Shown here in pieces: positions 47,346 to 59,720 of a DNA stretch of 64,000 nucleotides. The stretch is taken from NCBI GenBank assembly GCA_021904315.1, contig CM038920.1, positions 5,270,001-5,334,000 of the forward strand. Reading direction: 5' to 3'. The notes beneath the pieces were generated by a model. The model searched no databases. It was not told the origin of the DNA and saw nothing but the letters and a program-made list of their open reading frames with translations. Made by a program: the position numbers and the translations under genes. Source of the DNA: Sphagnum magellanicum. Lineage: Eukaryota; Streptophyta; Sphagnopsida; Sphagnales; Sphagnaceae. Numbering within the stretch: the first letter of the stretch is position 1; every line of letters begins with the position of its first letter.

Positions 47346-48419
47346 TATGCATAACCTTTTTTTTTGTTTTGGGTTAAGCCCTTTGATTGGTTCATCCTAT
47401 GTGCACAACTTTCTTAATGTGAAATTTGATGACCACACCCCTTGTTTATATAATGTTCAAAATCGGAATGGAGAATAAACAATATGGGATAAATTTTGAA
47501 GTTGCAACTTCTTCACAAACTAAATTGCAACTTGAAAACTTTTTTCATGTTTTTTCTTCTTAGTTTTTAGATTTATAAACAATTCAAATACATGGCTCAC
47601 TAGATAATTAAATAATAATTTAATTAATAATGATTAAATTTTACATATACTTAAAATATAAACTATACACTACAAATATTAAGTATTCATTATCACTATT
47701 TAAATAAATAATAACTTCTTAATATTTTACTAACTAGTTATTTAGTTTCTCACAAGTTGTTAATACATAATTCAAAGATAAATAAATAACTAAAATAATT
47801 TTAAAAATATATATAGTCCAATTATACATGATATAATTAATGTAAAATAATTTAATTACTTCAATTTTTTAATATATTATTTTAAATATATATTTCAAAT
47901 TATAAATAATGAACGAACAATTGTTATTAAAACGATTCCTACATGATTTTTAAAAATCTTAATATTAAAATAGTTACTTAATTACTATGTAATTAAATTT
48001 ATTATTACAAAAACATTTATCACAGGTAAGTAATTACAAAATTTTTAAAAATAAAAACTTAAATTACTTTATAATAATTCTTGAAATTATAATCATTACA
48101 TAATTATTCTAACTACATTATAATATTTCCAAAATTTTAATTCAGATTTAAATTTACAAATTATGGATTTTGAATACTTATGTTCAATTAAAAAATGATT
48201 ATCCATATACTATAATTAATTCTTATCTCAAGTAATTACAACGATTTTAAAGCAAAGTAACATTAATTACAGTAATTGATTTCTTTTACTATAAGAATAT
48301 AAAATATATAATGTAAAAATATATGTTTTTAAAAAATTATTTAGTGTAACTTATAACTAATAAATATAATCATTTATAATTATTTATAAAAGTGATTCGT
48401 TATGGATAACATTAGTAGA
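47346..48419. other. Very AT-rich non-coding DNA
   Basis: Dominated by TAATTA/ATAAATA runs. No ORF of note and no recognised motif on either strand. Confidence 0.5.
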
Positions 48420-49430
48420 AAAGAGCCTTAAAACTCAATCAATAATTTTTGGAATTGAAATATTAATTTTAGATTCCAAAAAAACAATTCAGAATTCAAA
48501 TATCAATTTTTAGATGAAATAAACCTTTGAGTTTAAATTTAAAATTTCAGAATTTCAATCTCAATTTTCAGATTCAAAATTGAATTGTCCATTTTTAGAT
48601 TGAGTTAAAAGTTTCTGAATTGAAATATTAATTCTGAGAATGCAAAATAATAATTTGGAATTTCAATTTCAAGTTTCAAACCAAATAAGTTCTTTTATTT
48701 ACATTTTAAAAATAAAAATTGAAATATTAATTGTTAGAATCAAAAATAATAATTTAGAATTCAAAAATCAAAATTTTGATCACATAAGTTTTTTGAATTT
48801 AAATAAAATTTTAAAAAATTCAAATAATTTTTTAAGGACTTGAAATAGCAAATTTCATATTCAAATATCAAATATCAAATTCACTAATTCTTTAAAGTCT
48901 TGAAATAGTAGTTTTCAGAATTGAAATATAAATTTTCAAATTCAAATAGTTTTTTTCAAATGAAAATAATTAAACAAATAATTCCAATAAAAATTTTAAG
49001 AATTAAAACTAACAATTTTTAAATTCAAATTTTTTAAAATTCTATATATAAAAAATGAATTCCATTAACAATTTTCATTTGAAACATCGATGTTAATGTT
49101 TAAATATAATTTTCATAATTTGAATTATAATTTTATACTCAAATATAGTTTTTTGAATAAAAATATAAAATTTAAGAATTCATACTTAAAACTTCAATTC
49201 AAAAATTTATTTTCAAATAAAATGTTTCAGAATTGGAATAACAATTTTAGGTTGAAATATAATTTTCAGAATTGAAATAAGAATTTTTAGTATTGAAATA
49301 TTAGTTTTCAGATTTTAATAACAATGTTCAAAGTTCAAATATTGATTTTTAGATTCAAATAAAATGATTCAGAATTGGAATAACAATTTTTAGACTCAAA
49401 TAATGATTAAAATTCAAATTCACATAAATA
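48420..49430. repeat. Degenerate AT-rich minisatellite, TTCAGAATTGAAATA units
   Basis: Words such as CAGAATTGAAATA, AATTTTTAGATTCAAAT and CAATTTTCA recur about every 20-30 bp over 1 kb. Short plus-strand frames rich in Asn/Phe/Lys are translations of the repeat. Confidence 0.8.
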
Positions 49431-49765
49431 TTTGTTAAATTCAAATATATATACATTTCATAACTGAAATATTAATTTTAATACATACATAAAAATACAC
49501 CCCTATGTCACCATAGAATACCTTTGAGATGTGACTAATTTGGTGACTATTGCGACTAATGGGACATATCAATATATTTATGGATGAAAATAAACATAAA
49601 AGCCATCCAATGGATAGGATGAAATTTTTCAATAGTTGCATCATTGTTGTAAGAGTGACCAAAATAATTGAAATTTGATCTTATAGTTGTAAATACTCTC
49701 AAACTTAGTCACAAATGACTACAAGTCGGATGTAATTGCAAACAAAGTGGTTACATTTTGGTTGA

Positions 49766-49777
49766 TTTCTACTAGTG
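49766..49777. mobile_element. CACTA-type (En/Spm) terminal sequence, right end
   Basis: TTTCTACTAGTG is the reverse complement of CACTAGTAGAAA, a typical CACTA terminal inverted repeat. It is preceded by GTGACTA/GCGACTAATG-rich subterminal text from about 49500. The left end was not found, so the element is truncated or its other end has diverged. Confidence 0.5.
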
Positions 49778-50389
49778 GAAAAGGGTGAAAGGGAGAAAGG
49801 GAGAAAGGAGGAAAGGGGGATATAGGAGGAAACCTCTACAAAAGAATGGGATCATCTATTTTTCTTTGTACCAAGGTGATTTGTAAATAAAACATTGGGG
49901 AAAGAGGTTGTGGGAATGTTGTGCACAATAGGAAAGAGTCATTGTATGTTTGTGTTAACTTGATCATGTTATAACTTAGTTTTAGTTAACTTTGATGGGA
50001 GCCATAAAAGGAGAACAAAAGTAGATAGTAAGAACTACATATTGGAACTTGATAGGAAGATGAAGTTGTAGGGTGAATAAGGTGTGGAATTGGTAGTGAC
50101 AAATAAGGGGTCCAAAATTTGAACTCATAAACGTAGTAGATCTTCGTAGAATTGCTAAAGGAAAAGAGAACGAACCCACTAAAACTTAAGCAAATAAGTA
50201 TACCTTAGAACGCAAGGTGTAACATTTTGCTTAACAAATTCAAGCCCTTAACCATTGCACCATTTTTTAAACAACTGATAATTTTTATAACCACATCATT
50301 ATGAACATTTCCTCCTATCTTACCTATCTAACCTAATCTATTTACCCTAAACTACCTTAGGTTATTATAGGCTAGGCTACCCTATGTGT
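49778..50389. other. Purine tract and tRNA-like A-box region
   Basis: 49779-49822 is a GGGAGAAA-rich purine tract directly after the CACTA-type end. On the minus strand, 50265 downward reads TGGTGCAATGGTTAAG, a good Pol III A-box, with a weaker GGGTTCGTTCTC at about 50165-50176 in B-box position. It may be a tRNA-derived SINE fragment. Confidence 0.35.
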
Positions 50390-51060
50390 TATTCTAATTT
50401 TTTTAAACCCTAGGTTATTCCAAACTATTTTATTTTTCGCTATTTAAAGTTATTTTACCTTAAATTATTTTTATTTTTTAAAGTTTTTCTAAGTTAATTA
50501 CCTTACCTTAGGCTAATTTTAGTTATTCTAAATTATTTTTTATTATTTTAGGTTATTCTATCTTAGGTTATTCAAGGTTATTTTAAGCAAAATTATCTTA
50601 GACTTTTCTACCTTGGGCTATTCTAGGTCATTCTACATTTGGATATATTTTCATTATTCTACTTTAAGTTATTATAAGTTATTTTTAAATATTTTAATTT
50701 ATTCTATATTAAACTATTTTTGGTTATTGTTGGTTATTCTACCTTAAGTGACTATTGGTTATACTACCTCTAGGCTATTTTATTTTAGTTTATTTTAAGT
50801 TATTATTAGGTATTTTATGATAGTCCACTTTAAATTATTATGAGTTTTTATACCTTAAGATATTTTAAATTATTATCAATTATTCTATCCCTAGGCTATT
50901 TTATCCCAAGTTATTTTAATTTATTATTGGATAGTTTAAGATAGTTTACCTTAATTTACCTTAAGCTATTATAAATTATTCTACCTTAATTTATTATAAA
51001 TTATTATCAGCTATTCTACCCTAGGTTATTCTAAATTAGTTTTGGTTATTATATTTTCAA
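50390..51060. repeat. Minisatellite, TTATTCTACCTTAGG units
   Basis: Words TTATTCTACC, TTAGGTTATT, TTTTAAGTTATT and TACCTTAA recur every 10-20 bp for 670 bp. Confidence 0.88.
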
Positions 51061-54000
51061 TTAATTTAAGTTGTTTAACCATAGCAAAAATGTCTAATCA
51101 TGGAACAACATTTTTGGAATATTGTGTTTAAACTAGTTAAAGGTGTACCTAAAGGTTGCCCAAATTACCTAAGGTATTTAGAGGCTACCCATGCTTAAAT
51201 TACTTAAGTTAACATGACATGTTGCATACATTAATTAGGCATTAACACATGTACATTTGCAACTATGATATATATTTGTAATTCAAGTTTAATCACATGC
51301 CACATGTTGTCCAGTCACCTATAAATTACATTACTAGTTACAAAAACAACTAAATTTTCATTTAATGTTGGACATCACTAGTCATAGTTGCAAGTTATGA
51401 TTGCATGTGTGACTTAAAATTATTTTCCAATTGCATATGTGATTACAAGTCATTTTGACTATGGTGCCATGTAGAACAATCACATTGGTAGTCAAAAAAA
51501 GGGTGGTTTGTAAATAAATCGCAAACACACGGGTTGGTATGAACATGATTCCTTATAATGTTCCTATGTTAATTAGGTTAAAGGATTGTCATTTGGCACT
51601 ATATTTTGTTGATATAGTATCAACTTACCCTCTCCCTATTAGAGATGCTCTAATTTATTTGAGCCTAAAATTACAATAATTGACCCCACATTACACATTA
51701 GTTAATAGTATGCATAATTCAGCCACATGATGGGTGTGAACTTAAACCAATAATTCAAAGGTCTTGGTGTCCTTAAATTTGTAGTGCCTAATCATTGTTT
51801 GTGCATTTATTGTTGTATCGCCCTTTTGATTAAGTCATTCATCACATTGTGTGGTGGTGGTTTGCCTAGTGTTAACACATTCTCCTTTTGCATGTTTATG
51901 CCTTTCATACAATGTAGGTATTATGTGTAAACAATCATACATGAAACCTAGCCTATGGCTTTGTCATAAGTTTAAAGGATTTTAATGTTTAAGGTTAAAT
52001 TTTGTGTCTTTGATGAAGCATAATGTGCTATGGAGGTTATGACTTATGAGTAATGGATTGTGTTGGCTTCTTCAATGTACACACCATAGTCCAATTGTTC
52101 AATGATGGAAAAAAATTGCATCAAGGTGTCTTTACCTGCATGGATGAATGATAATTAAACGTGTGTTATTTGTTAGACTTTCTTTTCCTCTTTTGATATG
52201 TATAGATAGATGTACTATCATCTAATGAAAATATCATTGAATTATGTTAGTTTAAAACAAGCCAAAAACATTGTAAGCTAGGGAAGTGGGAACTCCCAAA
52301 AGTCAATAATTGCAAGGATACAAAATAAAATTCTAAAATGGCAAGTTATAGAATTGAAAAGTTGATGAAGTGACAAGTTGACAAAATGAATGAAATATAG
52401 ACATAGCAATTATGAAAATATGAAGGTATGGAAGTATAAAGGGATGTTGTAGATAATGTAAATGTGTGTTAATAGATGTTTTGGTAAAACTTAAAAGCAA
52501 AAAAATACACACATTTGTAATTTTATGACCATATGTGAAGGTTTGCTCTCAAAATTTACACAAGAAAAACTTCTAGATATGCAAACATTATGCAAACTAT
52601 GGTATATACTTAATTAAAAGCATTATAACAAAGGAAAAATGTTAAACCTTCAATAAGAAATGGTTATAATCACTTTCAAATGGAAATCAAATAAAACCTC
52701 TTGAATTTGGAAATCTTCACTATAGCCAACAAGCCCCCCAAACTAGACTTGATTGAAAAGTACAATAACTTTCAAATCACTAATGAGTTCAATCATAAAC
52801 AATCATCACATTTAAATATTTTGCAATGAAAACAATTTGTTTCAATTTTGAGTTAATATAAAATTCAAGGACCTTTCACATGGGTAGCACATGATGGTGT
52901 GCCATTAATTCCAATTGTAATATTGATGTGAATATCCAAAATGCATGTTGCAACAACTTAATAAAAAATGTAAAAATTTAGAATACATTGGTGGTGGACC
53001 ATTGTTAGATATCACCTAGTTTGCAATTGCTCTAGTAAAACATGTATAATAATCAAAAACATCATTTTATTCAATCTACTATATAAGCTCCCTATTGAAC
53101 CTAATATATATTTTTTAGAAATTTCATTGAACATCTACCAAAAAAAATCATATCCTTGACATTTGACCTTCATGGATGTCAACAAAACTATTATATCAAA
53201 ATTGTACTTATTTTTCCCATGCCAATATTTAATTAAATTTGAACCCCTCAACAAAATTAGGTGGTCATGATTTCTAATTAATAAATATATATCTAGCATG
53301 ATGATTTTTCCACATATGATAATTAGAGACCCATTAAATAAGTACCTCTAGCAACATGCACATTAAATATCAAATTATCTCAAGAAGTTAAAGCCAATGT
53401 TGTTCAATTATCTAATTTTAGATTTGACGTTTGAATATCAATGTACATATCTTTTATTAATTTAAAACCCTTCTTTTGGAAGGTTATGTATCCAATAATT
53501 TCAGTGTTATTTTACTTGTCAAGATGATTAATGTTATACATTCAATTTTTAATTTCTTTCTTTTGGAAGTTTTGAATGAGTTGAATGACAATCCCCCAAG
53601 AATATATATATATATATATATAAAGTAAATACATGAATGGTTGGACCAATAATGGTGTCACAATGCAACTTTCTATAAGGTCATTTCAATCAAAACCCTT
53701 TTGAATGGTACTAAAATCAATGTTTTATTCAAGGGATTTTGGTTTTAAGCTATTAACTTAAATATGAGAAAAATATAACTTAAAATATAAATGTCCTTAA
53801 GTTAAGTGGATGGATTTTGAAATTCTAACACATGGATTAATTTGGTAACAATGAAATTTTTTGTGAAAATTTTCATTTGAGATTTTTTTTGCAAATGTTT
53901 CTAAAGGATTCAATATGTGTCTTGTGCCAAATCATGACAAATCTATCTTAAATGAAGTACTCTTAAAAAACATAATTGGGATCATTTTGTTAAAACAAAC

Positions 54001-57000
54001 CAAAACTATTCATGTGACTAACCCTTTAAGAATGGCTAGGCTAATCAAAATGGTGTGACCAAATATGATTCATCATTCAAGGATAATAATGTTAAAATCA
54101 TGATTTACATTTCAACATAAAAAGTAATTAATTTTTGTGACCCAAAAATATGTTACATGATAATATTGTGTAAAGGTGTATTTAAGAAAATTCCCATAAA
54201 TATGTCATTGAAAAAAATTTGAAGACCTTCAAAGAGTCATTAAGCAATGAAACACATGTTACACACATTAAACATACTTTTGAATATTCCATGCTCATTA
54301 GATTCATTTCAAACTTTTCCAAATGTTCTGAAATACATTAGCAATAACATTGTGTAAGTTCATTAAAAAAAAATTCAACACCAATATAATTGATGGCTTG
54401 AAACAAAATAATAATAGTAAGCAGTTTCAACTATGCAAGGATCGGCTTGTTTTAGCAAAAATGCATTCAATTTGTAAAACTCTAGCTATGGACTTTGTGA
54501 TGGTCAAATTTGATGGATTTTTCTAGAAGTTCATTTCATTTTGAAAAGAATTTTCATCTTTATATTGGATTTGTGCACACATGTAGAATAGAATGTCATT
54601 AATTAGACCCAAACATACATGGATTAGATGAAACTAGAATTGATGGTTTCTTATTGTTTAACTATTTAATCATTCTTGGGCTTGAAAAAAACAAATTAGG
54701 AAATTGACTTATGAACATGTATTCATCTATCATTTTTAATCAACTCATTTATGCATTCACCCTAAAGGTTGTGCAAATTCAAGTTTTTAATTCTAATTTT
54801 TACAACTACACACTAGCCTCAAAATGCAAAAAAAAGACATGAACATTGAAAGAAATTAAGTAACTTGGAAGAGAATTCGACTTTGATTCTTTAAAAAAAT
54901 TTGCCCAATGCAACACAAGCTCCTTGTCCCAACCACATCCCATAGAAACGTTGATAGCACTCATAACATATTAACATGTTTTAAACAACACATGACCAAA
55001 GCAAATACCTTTGTATAGGCTCCTAACTTTTATTTAAATAACTAATTTCCAAAGGAAATGTGTCCGTACCATGGGCCTAGCCATCAATAAATAAAAACTT
55101 GCAAAAACAATTGTTGCATTTGCAACATGTAATAAAACATGCAAGTCCATTTTGTGACCATACTATGAAACAATTTTTGGAAACACAAAGACATCAAGGT
55201 CTAGAGTAACCTTTGTAGCCAAAATTTTGGATAAAATAATGTGATTTTTGTGTATTAAACAAGAACATTCACATATGTCATTCAAAAAAAATCTCATATG
55301 CTTGAATATTTAAGATATTGAATATGTACAATTATCATTTATATTAACCATAACATAAAATTCGTGCAATTTTTGTTTGAACTTATGAAAACTGAATTTC
55401 GCATGAAATTTGTATGAACCTATGAATAATGAATTCGTAGAAGCTTCGTAAGTTTGCGATGAAGGAGGTTGTTATTAACAACAACCAAAAAAACCCCATT
55501 AAATAGACCCATAATTGTGCAACTTCTAAATTAAATGTAGATTGAATTTTTATAAAGATGTACAAGTTGCATTGCTTTTATTAGTATTGCATTGCTAAGC
55601 TCAAGATGCAACTTTCAAAGTTTGAAAATCTACCAACAATGTTTATGATCACATCAAGGAAATTGTCATTAAGTCAACCCACACTTTTGACAATGGGGAC
55701 TTCTCCTTTAGCCATCACACAAGCCACAAGAAAGCTAACCACAACAATGACCTAAGTTCACCTCTCCTTACCAATCCAAGACCAAAAAAAGATAAATAAT
55801 AAATGAAAAACAATTGTGCAATTGTGCCCACCTAGTGCAAAACACAAATTTGCAAGTGAAAGTACAAATGTTGACCTTTTGATGTGTCTCAAGATCAAAT
55901 CTATTAAAAAGTCACAACACCATTGTTTCAAAACCATCAATTTACAACAATAGCAACATTGGTGCACCTTTGGATTTGTCAAGTGGTATATATCAAAGGT
56001 AAAAAACCAATTGATTCCCCTTTTAGAATTGCCTTAAATTTGCATTCAACTACAACTTTCATTATGTTCATAACTCATGCATATGAACCATGATCAAATA
56101 GATCTTGAAAGCAAAGTTGTAACCTTCGAAGAAACTTTTCAACTCCATGTCACATGATCAATTCAAAGGCCATTTGACCTTTTTTTCTTGGGTTTTAATA
56201 CTTGAAAGTCAAATTACTGGTTTGATTTCTAACCTTTCTTTGTGGGAATGTCACTTCCATTTTCTTCCAAACAATGTGCAAAAAAATATAAAGTGCAACT
56301 AATTCATTAAAAATTAAAAGATATATTTCACTTAAATGTAAAGAGGGTGTCTACAATTCATTATGAGAACATATCTAAAATCTACTTGAAATATTTTCAA
56401 TTATTTCATACATACCAAAAAATACCCTTTTATCTCAAGCATTAAATTAGAAATATTAAAAATGGCCTTCTTGAACTTTTATATTGTCCATAAGATGAAC
56501 TTCAAGTTTTCAGATGGAGAATGAAAGCATATATTTTTTATATTTATACTTAAAATAGATTTTAACAATTTAAAGAGGGCCCAACTTAGATGGCGTTTGC
56601 TATTTTCACTTTTGTTTCAAAAATTTGGGACTTTGCAACATTCCAACTCCCAAAGTGGGAAAACCATTTGAGAGTGTAAGGATTCACCCTCTCACATTTG
56701 TCCAAATAATTTATTCCCAAGACACTCTCTTGATCCACTCTCCCAATGTTAGGGTCACAACAAAAATAATCACCTTGGTGAAAAAAACATAATGACAACA
56801 ATAGCAAGAGCATGAAAGCTTTTGAACTCAAATATGATAGGAACACACAACACACATAGAATAGACAATTTGAACCTCAAATTCACTAGGAGCACACAAC
56901 ACACAAGTCAAGTTTGCAAAACTAAAAGTAACTCACACAAGGACAAATGCACAAATGCACACAAAATCATTTGCAAAAACATAAAAAAAATTAAACATCC

Positions 57001-58220
57001 TACACCAAATGGACATGTGATAAAGGAGGCTACCACGACATGTGGTCAATTGACATTCATTATTGTGAAGAAAAAAATTGGATATATGCTGAAAATTTTA
57101 ACTTGTATGAGATAGATGATGTATTAAGCCTTGTACATATGTGAATAATGATTATATTGTAGGCATTTTAAAAATTGTTTAGGTTCCAACAATAAATAAC
57201 CTTTCTTTCATAATTATAGTAAATTCAACATGCTATTGCAAATATTTTTCCACCATAACAAGTTTTATTTAATGTTAAGTTAACAAAAAAAGTCATATTC
57301 TTACAGTATCTCATGGTCTAAATGTGAAGGCAATTGTTCAAACACCAAATAATTATTGAAAGATAAATTTCATTATTTTTGGGTTATCATTCTTTGAGAC
57401 ATGTTTTCAATCCCTATTTTTCTACTATAATAATAGTTTCAAGCTACACCACTTCCATGGTCCTCCACTCTATCACTATGTGCTAAAGATGACTAGAATT
57501 AAAGGTCAAAACTTATGGGTTGAGCTAATGGTAAGTGACATTTGGTTGCTAGTCACGATTGGGCATTTTAGTATAAAATTTGGTTCATATTCATTTTTAG
57601 TTTATTTATGAGTAAATGTTCATTGTTAGAATAACTATTGTGGCCTATGCTGTTGGTCCAAGTGTTACCACATTCTCAACTGACTTTTCCTTCCAAGACC
57701 TGGTTTTTTGGAATTTATTTGAATTTTCCATGATAGAAATCACTTCAAAATCAATATCTCCCACCTTTTGAATCCATATCTTACCAAACAAATTCCATTA
57801 AATCCTGCTCATCAAGATCTTTCCAACAGCACCAAAGGCACATTCCAATTCCTCCAAAATTTTCAGCTACGATTTAATTTAATTTTCAGTGAAAAAATCA
57901 CTCAATATTCAAGAACTTTTGCACCGCAAGTCCAAATGTCATGGAACCAAGCCCATGCACCCCTCCACATTGAGAGCTTTCCAAAGACACCAAGAACATG
58001 ATTTGAAGCATCCCTATTCGGTGGATCTCATAATTACAAAACAAAACAAACTACCTTCCTTCATAGATAAATTGCAACCTTGAAGTAATCTAATTCGCCA
58101 ATACCAACCAATTACTTCACTTATAATTGGATATAATACCAAAAAAACTCCTTTGGACTTCAACCTTTTAGGACATTCTTTGTAGATTTCTCCCATACTC
58201 CTTACTTGAACACAGGAAGA
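51061..58220. other. Long AT-rich gene desert
   Basis: No host exon, RNA gene or transposase domain was recognised on either strand over about 7 kb. A (TA)n run lies at about 53603-53622. Small open frames (e.g. 55758-55982 and 56586-56855 on -, 56822-57115 and 57768-58001 on +) have neither motifs nor flanking splice logic. Decayed LTR-retrotransposon sequence is plausible, but no domain supports it. Confidence 0.5.
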
Positions 58221-58415
58221 CTATCACATCTCATCTAAAGATTTTGTAGTTCAATAAGGAAGGTAAAAAGGACCTTCATCCCAACAATTATCGCATCTCA
58301 CCTAAGGATTTTGTGGTTCAGCAAACAAGCTAAAAGGGACCTCATCCCAACTATCACATCTCACCTAAGGATTTTGTAGTTCAATAAACAAACTAAAAGG
58401 GACCTTCATCTCAAG
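58221..58415. repeat. Three tandem 63-67 bp units
   Basis: Units start at 58221, 58288 and 58351, each with ATCTCACCTAAGGATTTTGT, then a GTTCA(A/G) phrase and AAAAGGGACCTTCATC. The first is the most diverged. Confidence 0.9.
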
Positions 58416-59490
58416 ATTTCCAATTATTTCCAAGATGTCGACCTAAGAGTTCATTCCTCATTTAACACCCTCCTTTTGCTTGCCTTTATCGTAGTTAAAC
58501 ACAAAACGATAGATGATCCTCATTGGGCCATAATGAAGCAACAATCATCCATTGGAAGCATGTTATAACTCCGTTGTGCACAATTCCAAATTGAATTGAT
58601 TTCCAATTTCACCTTGGTAGCCTATCCTCTAAAGGTTAGTTCTTGTAAATAGGTAACTAAGTAGGATAATAGATGGTTACTATGTAAGTAGATGCATGCA
58701 AATAGTTCAAACATAGGTACAAGCTAGTGTGTTGTTAACAGGTAGCATATAGACAAAGCAAAAATTGAAATAATCATTGTGGTTAGTTAGGGAACTACAG
58801 CCCAATAGAAAGGTGTTTCCTATTCAACCCAGCATTCATCCATTGTGGTGTCTTGGTGGTTATTGGTTCATGTTGACACAGTTGGTGTAGCAATGGTTGC
58901 AAGTTTGCATGTGTTGATGCTTAGTGTTCAAAACTCTATTGATTGTAGCATTGTTGTTACTGTGGTCTGAAGCCTTTCAATGTGTTCAAGCACAAGATTT
59001 TGGTCATTGATAACAAAACACAACTTAGATCTCATACATTGTTGTAGCCTAGCCCTAATTTGAAATTTTTGTGAAATATTTCTAAAGCCGAAAGAAGTTC
59101 AAGGGAATTTGTGTGTTCAATCTGTAGCATTGCCTATTCTTGATTACATTGGATAGCATAACTCGTCTCTTTTAAGTGCAAAAATTAGTTTGGTTTCACA
59201 CTATCCTGAACATATCCTCGATAAGGTTACACTTCTCCAAACCCCTACAGAGCTCTAGAGTTCCTCTAAGGATGGATAAATTGCACAGTAATTGGCATGT
59301 TTGATGCATTTAGAACTGGTTTTGGGACTAACAATGGCAACATAGTGCATCCAAGGGATATATTCAGTTTGAAATTGCATGTGAAACAATGACTGCTGGG
59401 ATCCAGGAATGAGCTAGAGTTTATGGTTTAAGATCCATTAAGGGTTTATTGGCATCATCGCAAAGTGCCAAAGCATGTTAGGCATGGTTA
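58416..59490. other. Intergenic DNA downstream of SAL1
   Basis: No gene or motif recognised. It contains a TAGGTA-rich patch at 58640-58700. Confidence 0.5.
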
Positions 59491-59602
59491 CTCAGGATAT
59501 TCTCTTGAACAATAACCATCTTATTCTAATCAGGATATTCTCTTGCAGAATAATCATCTTATTCTACTCAGGATGTTCTCTTCAGAATAACCATCTTATT
59601 CT
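59491..59602. repeat. Three tandem ~38-bp units past the SAL1 stop
   Basis: Units start at 59491, 59529 and 59567, each with CTCAGGATATTCTCTTG (or close) followed by AATAACCATCTTATTC. They begin about 120 bp beyond the stop codon, so they may be transcribed in the 3' UTR. Confidence 0.9.
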
Positions 59603-59720
59603 CCAACTTTCTTCTTGTAGCCATGGCTATCATGACTGGGGTAATCACAAGTGTATTGCAGAAGGATAGCCCCTTCAATTTAATCCTTGATTACAATTTC
59701 CTCTTTGTTTTAATCCTGGC

